Of a stretch of 64,000 nt of DNA, positions 25,776 to 35,154 are shown piece by piece. This DNA comes from Anaerolineales bacterium. GTDB lineage: Bacteria > Chloroflexota > Anaerolineae > 4572-78 > J111. Where the stretch lies: assembly GCA_020634855.1 (NCBI GenBank), contig JACKAU010000004.1, positions 62,001 to 126,000 of the forward strand, given 5' to 3'. The notes below the pieces were generated by a model. That model worked only from the letters and a program-made list of their open reading frames with translations, did no database searches and was not told the DNA's origin. The position numbers and the translations under genes were made by a program. Each line of letters starts with the position of its first letter. The stretch's first letter is position 1.

Positions 25776-26711
25776 TTACAATCCGCGGATATCGGCCAGT
25801 TCTTCAAACAGTTCAATCTCTTCTTCGCTTAAATTTTCAGGCACGGTGATCATCACTTTGGCATACAGATCGCCGCGCTGCTCCGGATTTTTGAGGCTAG
25901 GCATCCCCTGGCCTTTGATGCGGAAGACTTTGCCCGATTGAGTTTCGGGCGGGATGCGCAGCTTGATTTTGCCTTTGAGAGTGGTCACAATGGCCTCGCC
26001 GCCGAGGACGGCGGAATAGACGTTGACCGGCAGTTCAAGGTGAAGATCATCGCCGATGCGCTCAAGATTAGGCTCGGGCGCGACCATAATTTCCAGGTAG
26101 AGGTCGCCGCTGGGAGCACCCCCTTTCCCTTCGGCTCCCTCATTGCGTACCCGAATTTTGGTGCCGGTCCGCGCCCCTTTAGGAATTTTTACTTCTATCT
26201 TTCGATTCCCTATCCGCAAGACCCGCTTGGTACCGATAAAGGCTTCTTGCAGCGTAATCTCAAGCTGCTGGGTAATATCCTCGCCTTTTTCGGGCGCTTC
26301 CGGCTCCGGCTGGTCAGACACCACTGCCTCAAAGAGGCCGTAGTAAAAGTCGGAAAAATCGGTGTGGCTACTTTTGCTCTTGAGATCATCGAGAGCCGCC
26401 GGCAGTTCAGGCTCCTGACCATCGAGGCCAGGTATGAACAGCCACTCATTCCACTCAAATTCGTTGGCCTCGTCGGCGGATTGGTGGAATTCCCATTTGG
26501 CGCTCAGGCGATCATACTTGGCTCGGGCGTCGGCATGGTTTAGTACAGTATAGGCTTCATTGATTTCTTTGTAGCGCTCTTCGGCTACGGTATCGCCGGG
26601 GTTGACATCAGGGTGGTAGCGGCGGGCCAGCTTGCGATATGCTTTAGAGATTTCTTCGCTGTCGGCGTGCTTGCCGGTGTCTAAAATCTTGTAGTAATCT
26701 TTATATTCCAT
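25776..26711 (-). CDS. CbpA-type DnaJ co-chaperone
   Basis: 311 aa. The J-domain spans residues 1-70 with the HPD motif (RYHPDVNPGD) that stimulates DnaK ATPase. A linker containing an acidic segment follows, then a DnaJ C-terminal substrate-binding domain (about 150-305; IPKGARTGTKIRVRNEG, LRIPPETQSGKVFRIKGQGMP). There is no CxxCxGxG zinc finger, so it is class B. The ribosome site is AAGGG before ATG 26711. It is joined without spacing to murJ. Confidence 0.92.
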   Translation of the reverse strand: MEYKDYYKILDTGKHADSEEISKAYRKLARRYHPDVNPGDTVAEERYKEINEAYTVLNHADARAKYDRLSAKWEFHQSADEANEFEWNEWLFIPGLDGQEPELPAALDDLKSKSSHTDFSDFYYGLFEAVVSDQPEPEAPEKGEDITQQLEITLQEAFIGTKRVLRIGNRKIEVKIPKGARTGTKIRVRNEGAEGKGGAPSGDLYLEIMVAPEPNLERIGDDLHLELPVNVYSAVLGGEAIVTTLKGKIKLRIPPETQSGKVFRIKGQGMPSLKNPEQRGDLYAKVMITVPENLSEEEIELFEELADIRGL

Positions 26712-26840
26712 TTTTTTCCCTTAACGGGTATAGGTGCGGTGGCATACTATACCCTTCTGAAGAGTTTGCACATTTCCTTTTATAACCGCAGATTATATTA
26801 AGTAATCATAATTTAGACAAGATTATGAATCTGGGCAAAC

Positions 26841-26867
26841 AAAAAACCTCACCAGATTGGTGAGGTT
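26841..26867 (-). terminator. Rho-independent terminator of the LysM gene
   Basis: On the minus strand AACCTCACCA and TGGTGAGGTT pair perfectly around a 3-nt loop, followed by T6. It lies about 114 nt beyond the LysM stop codon. Confidence 0.8.
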
Positions 26868-26980
26868 CTTTGCAAAAATTTACCCAAACGTTTGGGGGAA
26901 TTTTGGAGGGAGTTTTAGATATTGCATTTTTGCATTACGTTAGAGTTGAACAATAACTCTAAATCTGACTAAACCTTATC

Positions 26981-27568
26981 CTACCAGCAGTTAGAGTTAT
27001 AACCGCAGGTATGGCTGTACTGCTTTTGGGGAACAAACGACCCGTAAAAGTAACCGGTGAAGTCATAGCCGTAGTAGCCGGTTTTACAACCCTGGCCACA
27101 ATTATCACGAACCGGCTTTTCCCAGCAGTTATCCCAGCCGCAATTATCGGGCCAATTGGGTCTTTCATGGCCCCAGTTGCCGCCGCAGTTATTCCAGCCG
27201 CAGTCACCACCACGCCAATTTGATTTCTCATAGCCCCAGTCACCGCCGCAGTCATTCCAGCCGCAATCACCACCGCGCCAATTTGAGCCCCAATCATTGC
27301 AAGGATTGCCGCAACCCCAAGGATAGGGAGGGCCGTTAGGAATGAACAACGCTTGGCCGGCATAGATTTGGTTAGGATTCCAGAGGCCATTGGCATCGGC
27401 AATGCTATAAGGATTCACATTATACATTCGGCCGATGCTGAAGAGGGTTTCACCCCACTGAACAACATGACAGCGGTCCTGCTGACAACGACCACTGGCC
27501 GATGCCACAGAGGCAACTCCTAAAAAGAGAGTTGCGGTAAGAAGGGAAGCGATTAAAATCTTTTTCAT
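26981..27568 (-). CDS. Secreted LysM protein with Cys/Trp/Gly tandem repeats
   Basis: 195 aa with AGGAG 6 nt before ATG 27568. The signal peptide is at residues 1-25 (VASASG). A LysM domain spans about 33-78 (HVVQWGETLFSIGRMYNVNPYSIADANGLWNPNQIYAGQ), binding glycan of peptidoglycan or chitin. Residues about 90-155 hold 2.5 copies of a 21-residue unit, SNWRGGDCGWN-DCGGDWGYEK and variants, with paired cysteines and tryptophans. The C-terminus is Tyr/Cys-rich. It is probably a disulfide-rich cell-wall-attached surface protein. It has its own terminator. Confidence 0.85.
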   Translation of the reverse strand: MKKILIASLLTATLFLGVASVASASGRCQQDRCHVVQWGETLFSIGRMYNVNPYSIADANGLWNPNQIYAGQALFIPNGPPYPWGCGNPCNDWGSNWRGGDCGWNDCGGDWGYEKSNWRGGDCGWNNCGGNWGHERPNWPDNCGWDNCWEKPVRDNCGQGCKTGYYGYDFTGYFYGSFVPQKQYSHTCGYNSNCW

Positions 27569-27959
27569 GTGTCTCTCCTACATGTGATTTGATAGTTTCC
27601 ATTTAACTCCCTCCGTCCAACTAAAGGTCATCCCCATAACCATTAGCTGAAGAGTTTCGGCTTATAGTATTAGACTATGTAAAGCCTTTATGGAAAGTTT
27701 TTATGTTAAAGCCATTATATCGAACCTTTGAAATATTTGCAATAGCCAGTCAACATAAAATAACAAATTTACTTACCATAATACAGGTAACTAGAACAAA
27801 TAATTTTAGTTGCCTACATTATTGAATCTTAAAATTTTTGTTAGGGCCTTTTTAAATAAAAAAATGCTCCATTTGATCTTTAAATGGAGCATTCATTTGC
27901 AGCTAATGATTGCTTATTTGGCTAATGACAAAATGGCTAATGCCATTACGAGGATTTCC
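27569..27959. other. AT-rich intergenic region
   Basis: 391 bp hold the upstream region of the LysM gene and the terminator of the liv operon at 27857-27893. No gene and no well-spaced promoter were recognised. The sequence is clearly more AT-rich than the coding flanks. Confidence 0.4.
27857..27893 (-). terminator. Rho-independent terminator of the liv operon
   Basis: On the minus strand AATGCTCCATTT and AAATGGAGCATT form a 12-bp stem followed by T7, 67 nt after the livF stop codon. Confidence 0.88.
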
Positions 27960-28673
27960 CTAGTCAACCCCCAGATAAGCTTTCTGAACCATTTCGTTTT
28001 TCTGTAGGGCTTTGGCGTCATCCTGCAAAACAATTTCACCGGTTTGGATCACATAGCCTCGATGCGCAATTTGCAGAGCCATCAACGCATTTTGCTCAAC
28101 CAGTAGTACCGTGGTGCCTTCTTCGTTGATAGCTTGAATGGTATCAAAAATACCCTCAACCAAAATCGGGGCCAACCCCATCGACGGTTCATCGAGCAGT
28201 AATACCTTTGGCCGAGCTAACATAGCCCGGCCCATAGCCAGCATCTGCTGTTCGCCCCCACTCAACGTGCCGGCAACCTGTTTCTGCCGTTCTTTGAGGC
28301 GAGGAAAAATGTTAAAGACCCGCTCGATATCCGTCGCTATCTGCTTAGCGTCATCACGAATGTAAGCGCCCATCTCCAGGTTCTCCATAACGGTCAAGCG
28401 AGCAAATACCCCTCGACCTTCCGGCACCTGCGATAGCCCTTTACCCACGATTTCGTGCGCCGGAAACGCCGACAAATCTTCGCCAGCCAGCCGCACCGAG
28501 CCGAGTCGCGGCCGGACAATGCCGCTAATCGTTTTAAGCGTGGTACTCTTTCCGGCCCCATTGGCCCCAATCAGGGTCACAATTTCGCCTTTCTCAACCG
28601 TCAGCGAAATCCCTTTCAAGGCGTGAATATTGCCGTAGTAGCTATGTACGTTATCGACCTCTAATAATGCCAT
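27960..28673 (-). CDS. livF: Branched-chain amino acid ABC transporter ATPase LivF
   Basis: 237 aa, the usual LivF size. Walker A is GANGAGKSTT, the signature LSGGEQQ, Walker B KVLLLDEPS, and the switch His is replaced by Glu-Gln context (LLVEQN), typical of LivF. It energises import of branched-chain amino acids or related amides with LivG through the LivHM channel. It is the last gene of the livHMGF operon, 28 nt after livG, with a terminator downstream. Confidence 0.95.
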   Translation of the reverse strand: MALLEVDNVHSYYGNIHALKGISLTVEKGEIVTLIGANGAGKSTTLKTISGIVRPRLGSVRLAGEDLSAFPAHEIVGKGLSQVPEGRGVFARLTVMENLEMGAYIRDDAKQIATDIERVFNIFPRLKERQKQVAGTLSGGEQQMLAMGRAMLARPKVLLLDEPSMGLAPILVEGIFDTIQAINEEGTTVLLVEQNALMALQIAHRGYVIQTGEIVLQDDAKALQKNEMVQKAYLGVD

Positions 28674-28701
28674 AATCTCTTCGCTTCTTTATATATGAAA
28701 T

Positions 28702-29523
28702 CTATGTCGCAGGGAGTTCCGGCTGTTCAGCCTTGTCATCTTCAGCCGTGGGATTGGTGGCTCCTCGCCCCAAATAGGCTTCGATGACTTTGGTGTTTCT
28801 TTGAATTTCAACGGGCGTACCCTCCGCGATTTTTTGACCGTAATCAAGAACGGTGATCAGTTCCGAAATGTCCATCACCAGACGCATATCGTGTTCGATC
28901 AGGATAATGGTCACGCCCAATTCATCCCGAATCTGGCGGATGAAATGGGTTAAGCTGGCGGTTTCATTGGGATTCATGCCGGCGGTCGGCTCATCTAACA
29001 GTAGCAGCTTGGGTTTGCTGGCCAACGCGCGGGCAATTTCCAACCGGCGTTGGTCCCCATAGGCCATATGTTTGGCCAGAATATCGCCTCGACCTTGCAA
29101 CCCCACAAAACGGATTATCCGTCTGGCCTCTTCATGAGCCGCCTCTTCTTCCTTTCGAGTGGCGGGTAAGCCCAGAACCGCCCCGAACCAAGGTGATTTC
29201 AGATGCGGTTCCTGGCCGACCAAAATATTTTCGATTGCGGTCATGTTGGCAAACAGGCGAATATTTTGGTAAGTACGGGAAATGCCTCGCCGCGTAATTT
29301 GATCGGGTGGAATATCGACCAACGGCTCCCCCCGAAAAATCACCTTACCTTCATTGATCGGGTAAAACCCGGTAATGCAGTTAAAAAAAGTGGTTTTTCC
29401 GGCCCCGTTAGGCCCAATTACGGCGTGGATCGATTTCTCTTCAATCTCAACATTAACATGGTCCACCGCGACCAATCCGCCAAATCGTTTGGTAACGCCT
29501 CGCGCCGATAAAATAGAAGCCAT
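28702..29523 (-). CDS. livG: Branched-chain amino acid ABC transporter ATPase LivG
   Basis: 273 aa. Walker A is GPNGAGKTTF. The signature region is the degenerate YGDQRRLEIARAL, normal for LivG, Walker B is KLLLLDEPT, and the switch is LIEHDM. The last 20 residues are an extra Asp/Glu/Pro tail. AGGAG precedes ATG 29523, which follows the livM stop by 2 nt, so the genes are coupled. Confidence 0.95.
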   Translation of the reverse strand: MASILSARGVTKRFGGLVAVDHVNVEIEEKSIHAVIGPNGAGKTTFFNCITGFYPINEGKVIFRGEPLVDIPPDQITRRGISRTYQNIRLFANMTAIENILVGQEPHLKSPWFGAVLGLPATRKEEEAAHEEARRIIRFVGLQGRGDILAKHMAYGDQRRLEIARALASKPKLLLLDEPTAGMNPNETASLTHFIRQIRDELGVTIILIEHDMRLVMDISELITVLDYGQKIAEGTPVEIQRNTKVIEAYLGRGATNPTAEDDKAEQPELPAT

Positions 29524-29525
29524 AG

Positions 29526-31307
29526 TTAAACACTCCTCGGTACGGTTTGGCCGACCGGTACGGGTTCAACGTCTTCGTCACTTTGCATTTCGCGTCGAAC
29601 GGTATCAGACGGCCATAAGCCTTCCGGTCTGACCAGCATCATCACGATCAACAAAGCGCCGTAAATGAGCAGCCGGTACTCAGCAAATTCGCGCAGCAAT
29701 TCAGGCAACCCGACCAGTACCAGCGATCCCACGATCACGCCGGGGATACTGCCGGAGCCGCCGATAATCACCAGGCTTACCACGTTGATCGACACAATCA
29801 GCCCGAAACTGTGCGGGAAAACCGAACCAACCTGCGCGGCAAAGATGGCCCCACTCAAGCCGGCAAAGGCCGCGCCGATGCCAAACGCCAGAAGTTTGCT
29901 GGCAATGAGGTTGATGCCCATCGCCTCGGCCACATCTTCATCCTCACGGATGGCCATCCAGTTGCGGCCAATCCGGGCGTATTGGAGCCGATAGGCCACA
30001 AAGCCAATCAGCGTACAACCAATGAGGATAATATAATAGAAATGAGCCGGGTCTTTGATGCGGCCGTCGGTACTGACAAAAAAGAATAAGACCGATTGAA
30101 AGTAGAACGGCAGTTGATTGGCTATTTGATTGACATACGCCACTGCCGGCTTGGGAATATTCAAAACGCCCTGAGCGCCGCCCAAAATCGGGCGCAAAAA
30201 GTCTGACAAAACCAAAATGCGAATAATTTCGGCAAACCCCAGAGTCACGATGGCCAGGTAGTCGCCGCGCATACGCAGCACCGGAATCCCCAAAAAGACG
30301 CCGGCAAAGGCCGAAACCGCCACCGCGATGGGAATCGCCACCCAAAAGTTCGAGTAATCGGCGATGGCTGTCCCGGACACGCCTAACTCACCGGTAGTAG
30401 TCATGAGCGCCACCGTGTAAGCGCCGATAGCAAAAAAGCCAACAAACCCCAGGTCCAGCAATCCGGCCAGACCGATTTCAATATTCAAGCCCAGTCCCAT
30501 CATAGCGTAGAGACCCACCAAAACCAAAATCTGGCTGATATACGGCCCCACCGCTTGAGGCAGCAGGATTAGAAAGAGCACACTGACCACAATTAGGCCC
30601 CAACTTAGCGCTCGTCGCTGGGTAGCAGGGAGGTTTTCCACACCGGACTGCATTTTTTCTTTTTGTGTCGCCCACAGCGTAGACACTGCCGCAAAAAAGA
30701 TGAATACGCTAATTGCCCCAATGACAGACAGGCCATTGCGACCATACAGGAAATCGGCCAGCGCCTCGGTTAGATCAAAGCGATTCAAGACGACGGTCAA
30801 CAGTTCGCCTAACATTCCCATCAGTAAAACAGCGAGCAAGCCTGAAATGACCGCTCGCCGGATGAGGTGGGGCAGCAATGCGATCACCCCACCCGCCACG
30901 CTGCAAGCAATCAAACTACCCGCCAACATCATCAGCCCCACGGCCAGCGACTCCTGATCAAAGGTGAGAATTTCGACCAAAGCCGGGGAAGCGTTAACAA
31001 ACATCGCCCGAATATTGGTCGTATCGATAATTATCACCAACAGGGCAGCCATCACACCGCCAATGATGCCGCTGATCAAGCTGGTAATCAGGCCGGTAGC
31101 CCAATTGCCTTTGGCAACCTTCCAGGCCGTTACATACCCCATACCCAAACCAATAGTCAGTAGTAAAGCCCGGCCTAGGGTAAGCATCGTTCCGTCGATG
31201 ATCCCGCGCGAGTCGAATGTTTCAACCATACCAACCAGGCTGACATACCAGACGGCGATGCCCATAATAAAACCGTATTGTCCAACCTGCTTCCAATTTA
31301 ATGTCAT
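29526..31307 (-). CDS. livM: LivM permease with long N-terminal membrane extension
   Basis: 593 aa, against roughly 300-420 for typical LivM. The canonical permease begins near residue 265 (GLYAMMGLGLNIEIGLAGLLDLG) and includes the cytoplasmic coupling loop MAIREDEDVAEAMGIN. The first 250 residues form about seven additional hydrophobic segments without a recognised domain. It forms the translocation channel with LivH. The gene lies 20 nt after livH and 2 nt before livG. Confidence 0.92.
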   Translation of the reverse strand: MTLNWKQVGQYGFIMGIAVWYVSLVGMVETFDSRGIIDGTMLTLGRALLLTIGLGMGYVTAWKVAKGNWATGLITSLISGIIGGVMAALLVIIIDTTNIRAMFVNASPALVEILTFDQESLAVGLMMLAGSLIACSVAGGVIALLPHLIRRAVISGLLAVLLMGMLGELLTVVLNRFDLTEALADFLYGRNGLSVIGAISVFIFFAAVSTLWATQKEKMQSGVENLPATQRRALSWGLIVVSVLFLILLPQAVGPYISQILVLVGLYAMMGLGLNIEIGLAGLLDLGFVGFFAIGAYTVALMTTTGELGVSGTAIADYSNFWVAIPIAVAVSAFAGVFLGIPVLRMRGDYLAIVTLGFAEIIRILVLSDFLRPILGGAQGVLNIPKPAVAYVNQIANQLPFYFQSVLFFFVSTDGRIKDPAHFYYIILIGCTLIGFVAYRLQYARIGRNWMAIREDEDVAEAMGINLIASKLLAFGIGAAFAGLSGAIFAAQVGSVFPHSFGLIVSINVVSLVIIGGSGSIPGVIVGSLVLVGLPELLREFAEYRLLIYGALLIVMMLVRPEGLWPSDTVRREMQSDEDVEPVPVGQTVPRSV

Positions 31308-31326
31308 GCGTTGCCTCCGTTTGGCC

Positions 31327-32943
31327 TTAGGCTTTCTTCTTGCTTAAGTCAACGCCCATAATCCCGGTTGGCCTAAAGATAAGGACCAGCACCAACATCG
31401 TAAATGCAATTGCATCCTTTAGCTGGTAGGGGGCGGGGATGCCCAACCCTTCCAGGAACAAGCTCGGCCCGACCGACTCAAAGATGCCCAGGAACAAACC
31501 GCCAATCATCGCGCCGGGTACGTTGCCAATGCCGCCTAATACCGCCGCTGTAAATGCTTTGAGGCCGGGGAAGAACCCCATGAAGAAATTGACCTGTCGA
31601 AACATAAGCCCGTAGAGAACCCCGGCCGCGCCGGCTAAGGCCGCGCCTAACGCAAAGGTAATCGAAATGACCTGGTCAACGTTAATCCCCATCAAGGCGG
31701 CGACATCTTTATCCTCGGCCACGGCTCGCATCGCTTTGCCGATTTTGGTCTTTTGCACAAAGTAATACAAGCCCACCATCAAGCTCACCGAACTGATAAT
31801 AACGGTAAACTGAATCTTTGAGATAGACAACGCCACCTCAGCCGTGGTGGCGATATCGTGCTCAGCGGCATATTCAGGCGTAATCGGAAAGGCGCTGTTG
31901 ACCACCGAGACCAGTCCACCGGTTAACACCGGAACCACCAAATAGATGACTAACAGTAAAATAAAGACCGTTAGGGTAAAGGGCAGCCAACTCAGGCGTG
32001 GTTGATCGATAAAGACCTTTTTGAGCCGCCGATGCAGAAACGTTGAGGCCCAACCGCCCGCCCCGGCTACAATCACAAAGGCCAGAAATAACATCAAATC
32101 GCCGATCAATAAATCGCCGGTCAGGGCCGGTACTTGCGGATAGGCTTCAACCCCGGAGCCGTAAAAGCCCCGGAAGGTATATTGCAGAAAAAAAGACGCC
32201 CCGATGGCCGTAATCAACGGCACCAATCTCGGGGCGTATCGCAGTGGTTTGTAAGCTATGCGCTCAACGGTCACCGCAACAATAGTTGAGGTGATCATCG
32301 CGGTTAAAAATATCATCAATAGCGCTAAAAGAGGGTTGGTATCTAAAAAGGCCGGCATATCTTCGGCGGGGGGTGTGGCCAGCGCACGCGCCACAAAAAA
32401 AGCCGTGAATGCCCCGCTCATAAATATTTCGCCGTGGGCAAAGTTGATCATAAACAAAATGCCGTAAACCAACGTGTACCCTAACGCAATCAGCGCGTAA
32501 ATACCGCCTTGAGCCAGCCCAAAAACAAAGAAGTCAAACCACTGCTGGCTGGTGTATTTGGGAACCGCCAATGAAGAAATGGTGCCGCCGATAACAATGA
32601 AGATAATGATGATCTTAAAGAAGAGCAGCCAGCCATCAACAAACGTAAACCGTTTGAACATATCGTAGGCGGTGATCAAGCCGATGGGAATGCCAATCAG
32701 CAAACCCGTGCCAAGCCCGCCTAAAAACGGCCCAAGGACGGTATCGAGGTTGAAGGCCGCGCCAAAGAGCAGTCCGCCGCTGACCAACACCGCGTTGACC
32801 ACCCCACACACCGCGCCAATAATCAAGCCACCTACATACCATTTTAACTTGGGAGCGCCTTCCTCATCTTTAAAGGAACGCAAAATATAGCCGGCCCCCA
32901 GTGATAGAAAAATATACAAAATCAGGTTCGTTGCAAGCTGCAT
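31327..32943 (-). CDS. livH: LivH permease with N-terminal membrane extension
   Basis: 538 aa against about 300 usual. The conserved permease starts near residue 135 (FGLAQGGIYALIALGYTLVYGILFMINFAHGEIFM). The coupling loop AMRAVAEDKDVAALMGIN is near residue 410. A 130-residue N-terminal extension with three or four hydrophobic segments precedes it, and there is a further insertion of about 90 residues (RRLKKVFIDQPRLSW and a long hydrophobic stretch) mid-protein. It is the first gene of the operon. No LivK-type binding protein gene is adjacent. Confidence 0.92.
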   Translation of the reverse strand: MQLATNLILYIFLSLGAGYILRSFKDEEGAPKLKWYVGGLIIGAVCGVVNAVLVSGGLLFGAAFNLDTVLGPFLGGLGTGLLIGIPIGLITAYDMFKRFTFVDGWLLFFKIIIIFIVIGGTISSLAVPKYTSQQWFDFFVFGLAQGGIYALIALGYTLVYGILFMINFAHGEIFMSGAFTAFFVARALATPPAEDMPAFLDTNPLLALLMIFLTAMITSTIVAVTVERIAYKPLRYAPRLVPLITAIGASFFLQYTFRGFYGSGVEAYPQVPALTGDLLIGDLMLFLAFVIVAGAGGWASTFLHRRLKKVFIDQPRLSWLPFTLTVFILLLVIYLVVPVLTGGLVSVVNSAFPITPEYAAEHDIATTAEVALSISKIQFTVIISSVSLMVGLYYFVQKTKIGKAMRAVAEDKDVAALMGINVDQVISITFALGAALAGAAGVLYGLMFRQVNFFMGFFPGLKAFTAAVLGGIGNVPGAMIGGLFLGIFESVGPSLFLEGLGIPAPYQLKDAIAFTMLVLVLIFRPTGIMGVDLSKKKA

Positions 32944-33287
32944 CTCATCTCTACTCCTCTGGAAAAATTATTTATGATGTCTTGATATCGATCATACCCC
33001 GGGCCTTCATCAGTGAAGAGGATTTGTCAATTGACCTAAGGCGCCGCATTCTCAATTATTTGGGGTTGGGGCACGGCTTGGTGCCGATTTGGGAGGCAAT
33101 CGATCTGTACCCCTATCGCCTGAGAAAATATCTACTGCATCCTGAAACGTTTGTAGCAACCGACCGGTGGGGCGTTTGTAGCAAATTTCCGGATTCGACA
33201 CGCTTAGGATTTGACGTGCGATTATAACACGTAACGAGATACGGGTCAATCTAAGTTTAGACCTGACTGGTATGACAGGTTGATGGG
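32944..33287. other. Leader and promoter region of the liv operon
   Basis: A promoter at 33221-33249 would give a transcript with about a 270-nt untranslated leader before livH. The leader contains a direct repeat of CGTTTGTAGCAA about 26 nt apart (near 33147 and 33172). No known riboswitch fold was recognised. Confidence 0.4.
33221..33249 (-). promoter_or_regulatory. Sigma-70-type promoter of livHMGF
   Basis: On the minus strand TTGACC, a 17-nt spacer and a perfect TATAAT point toward livH. Confidence 0.75.
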
Positions 33288-34601
33288 CTAATTGCCTGGT
33301 TGAGGACGCGCCCCAATGGGAGTTAGCGTGGGAGCAATAACCGGAGCCGCTTCATTGCCGGTATCGTCTGTATCGCCGGTTGAATCATCGGCCGGTATTT
33401 GGCCCTCGAACTCTTGGGTGGCCCCATCTATTTCGATGGCATAATCGAGTGGCACCACTTCCACCCAGGTATTACCGGGCTTGAAGGGCATCGGGCTGCC
33501 GTCGCCAAAAATAAAACGCGGCGTTTCGCGCCCATCGGTTTCCCAGTTACCTTTGAGCAACTTGCCGTCGCGTACCAACCAGGCCGGCCCAAAACCGTTG
33601 ACAATAATGCGGATTGACGTGGCCCCGGCGCTGTCTTCGACAATATCGGTATCCTGATGGTCGGCAAAGTAGATCACCACGTTGGCCGCGCTGACCTGAC
33701 CACCGTTGAAATCCATGTGCGGTTCATCGGTGGTAAAGCGCAGATATCGGCCGGTGGCATCGTCATATTCCCACCGCGCTTCGCTGGTTTGCGAGGGGTA
33801 AGGAATGGTCACAGTTTTGGCGTCGCTGACGACATCGGCCGGGAGGGTGGAGACATCCAGAGCATCGCTAAAGGAAAAGCCGCGTAGGTTGACGTTCCCG
33901 TCTAACCCTTCTCGATCCAAATACTCCCGCCCCAAAGTGGCGTCAAAGGCCAGGCGCGTCTGCCAGCCCTCGTTGGGTCGGTAGAAATACGGCCCCGGTA
34001 CATAGAATTCATCCAGGTTGACAATATCCGTCTGCGATAGCTCCCAGCGCACCTCGTCCGAGCCGCCGGAGTTGACCAGCGCCGCATCATACTGAACCGT
34101 CAACTGCTGGTTAATCAGCCGGGCCGAGCGAATGGGAGCAATCGTGTCCGGGTCATTAGTCAAGAAAATCGCCGAAAAACGGGTCACCCACCACTCGACC
34201 AGTTCTTCATAAACGATATCGGTGGCATTCAGGGCCACTTGCGGGCGAGCTTCAGGGTCATTACCGATCCGCACCATCAAAGGCCGGCGATGTAAGATTG
34301 CGGGGTCGCTCACCGGCAGGCCGGTCAGCGGGTTGACATCGGCCGACCGGTCAAACACTGCCGGATTAGTTGTTGGCTCCGCAGCGACGGTCGGCGCGGG
34401 CGTCGGCGTATCGGCCGGGATAAATTCGGTCGGTGTGGGTTCAACCACCGGCGCTTCGGTGGCAAACACCACCACCGATAACTCTGAAGTCGGGGTCGGC
34501 GGCAGCGGGCGACTGCTGCCACACCCGGCCACTACAGCGACCAGCACCACCAGCACACCTATACTCGTAAACCGGCGAATAAACCTGACAAAACAACGCA
34601 T
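33288..34601 (-). CDS. DUF3048 (YerB-like) lipoprotein
   Basis: 437 aa with GAGG before ATG 34601. The N-terminal signal VLVAVVAGCGSS has a lipobox (VAGC), so the mature protein should be a lipid-anchored surface protein. A Pro/Thr-rich linker (residues 35-85) follows, then DUF3048 from NPLTGLPVSDPAILHRRPLMVRIGNDPEARPQ through the C-terminal domain. A tail rich in Asp and Thr ends it. YerB-like proteins are widespread and uncharacterised. It is monocistronic with its own promoter. Confidence 0.9.
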   Translation of the reverse strand: MRCFVRFIRRFTSIGVLVVLVAVVAGCGSSRPLPPTPTSELSVVVFATEAPVVEPTPTEFIPADTPTPAPTVAAEPTTNPAVFDRSADVNPLTGLPVSDPAILHRRPLMVRIGNDPEARPQVALNATDIVYEELVEWWVTRFSAIFLTNDPDTIAPIRSARLINQQLTVQYDAALVNSGGSDEVRWELSQTDIVNLDEFYVPGPYFYRPNEGWQTRLAFDATLGREYLDREGLDGNVNLRGFSFSDALDVSTLPADVVSDAKTVTIPYPSQTSEARWEYDDATGRYLRFTTDEPHMDFNGGQVSAANVVIYFADHQDTDIVEDSAGATSIRIIVNGFGPAWLVRDGKLLKGNWETDGRETPRFIFGDGSPMPFKPGNTWVEVVPLDYAIEIDGATQEFEGQIPADDSTGDTDDTGNEAAPVIAPTLTPIGARPQPGN

Positions 34602-34639
34602 AATAACCTCAAGTGTTTACAAGTGATTTCGTGAGCGCT

Positions 34640-34667
34640 ATTATACCCCTATCTTGTCGCTTGTAAA
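34640..34667 (-). promoter_or_regulatory. Promoter of the DUF3048 gene
   Basis: On the minus strand TTTACA, a 16-nt spacer and TATAAT lie about 40 nt upstream of ATG 34601. Confidence 0.65.
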
Positions 34668-34695
34668 ACTATTATAAATAGGAAGCATTCAGCTT

Positions 34696-35079
34696 TTAGC
34701 TATCGGACGGCGCTAACCGGCGCAGCGAATAATCACCGGCGGCAACCGGCTCAGAGTGGTCCGGTTGGACGAAAACAACTCGCTGCCACGGTTTGACCTC
34801 TGGGTAGGCTAACTTGAGCAGCGGCGCAAATGCCTCGGTGGTATCGACAAACCCCTTAAGATACGGTTGTAAATCGGCCGGGGTTATGGCTTGCGGGTCG
34901 CCTAGAAGCGTGTAATTGCCGGCGGTCTCGACCAACACCACCTGCGGCGACGGCCAACGATCCACCAGACACGCGCCGTGGCCGGTCTGGATCACGGGCG
35001 ATCCGATCAGCGGCCCCGGTTGTTCCGGTTGGAACCAATTTTTTAGGGTAGCTGTTTGTTCAGAGGTTAGTAGGATCAT
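34696..35079 (-). pseudogene. Truncated GNAT-family protein, N-terminal domain only
   Basis: 127 aa. PGPLIGSPVIQTGHGACLVDRWPSPQVVLVE and GNYTLLGDP are characteristic, from memory, of the N-terminal half of two-domain GNAT acetyltransferases of about 270 aa common in Chloroflexota. The frame stops at YSLRRLAPSDS, which is where the acetyl-CoA-binding domain would begin. No continuation is visible downstream before the DUF3048 promoter. It is either a decayed gene or a stand-alone sensor domain. It lies next to another gene remnant at 35155, which supports decay. Confidence 0.55.
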
Positions 35080-35154
35080 CTCGTCTGAATATTTGTCATG
35101 CTAGGCGTAGATTTATCGGCCCTTTTGAGATGGCTACGCCGAAGGCTTCTGCTT

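Noticed and set aside
26959..27402. 147-aa minus-strand Ala/Ile-rich frame resembling a membrane protein
   Set aside because: It is an alternate frame of the repetitive LysM gene; the repeat makes it appear regular.
32944..33220. Amino-acid riboswitch in the liv leader
   Set aside because: No recognisable glycine, lysine, SAM or T-box core and no terminator in the leader.
32901..33227. 108-aa plus-strand frame in front of livH
   Set aside because: It overlaps the liv leader and promoter antisense, and shows no coding bias or site.
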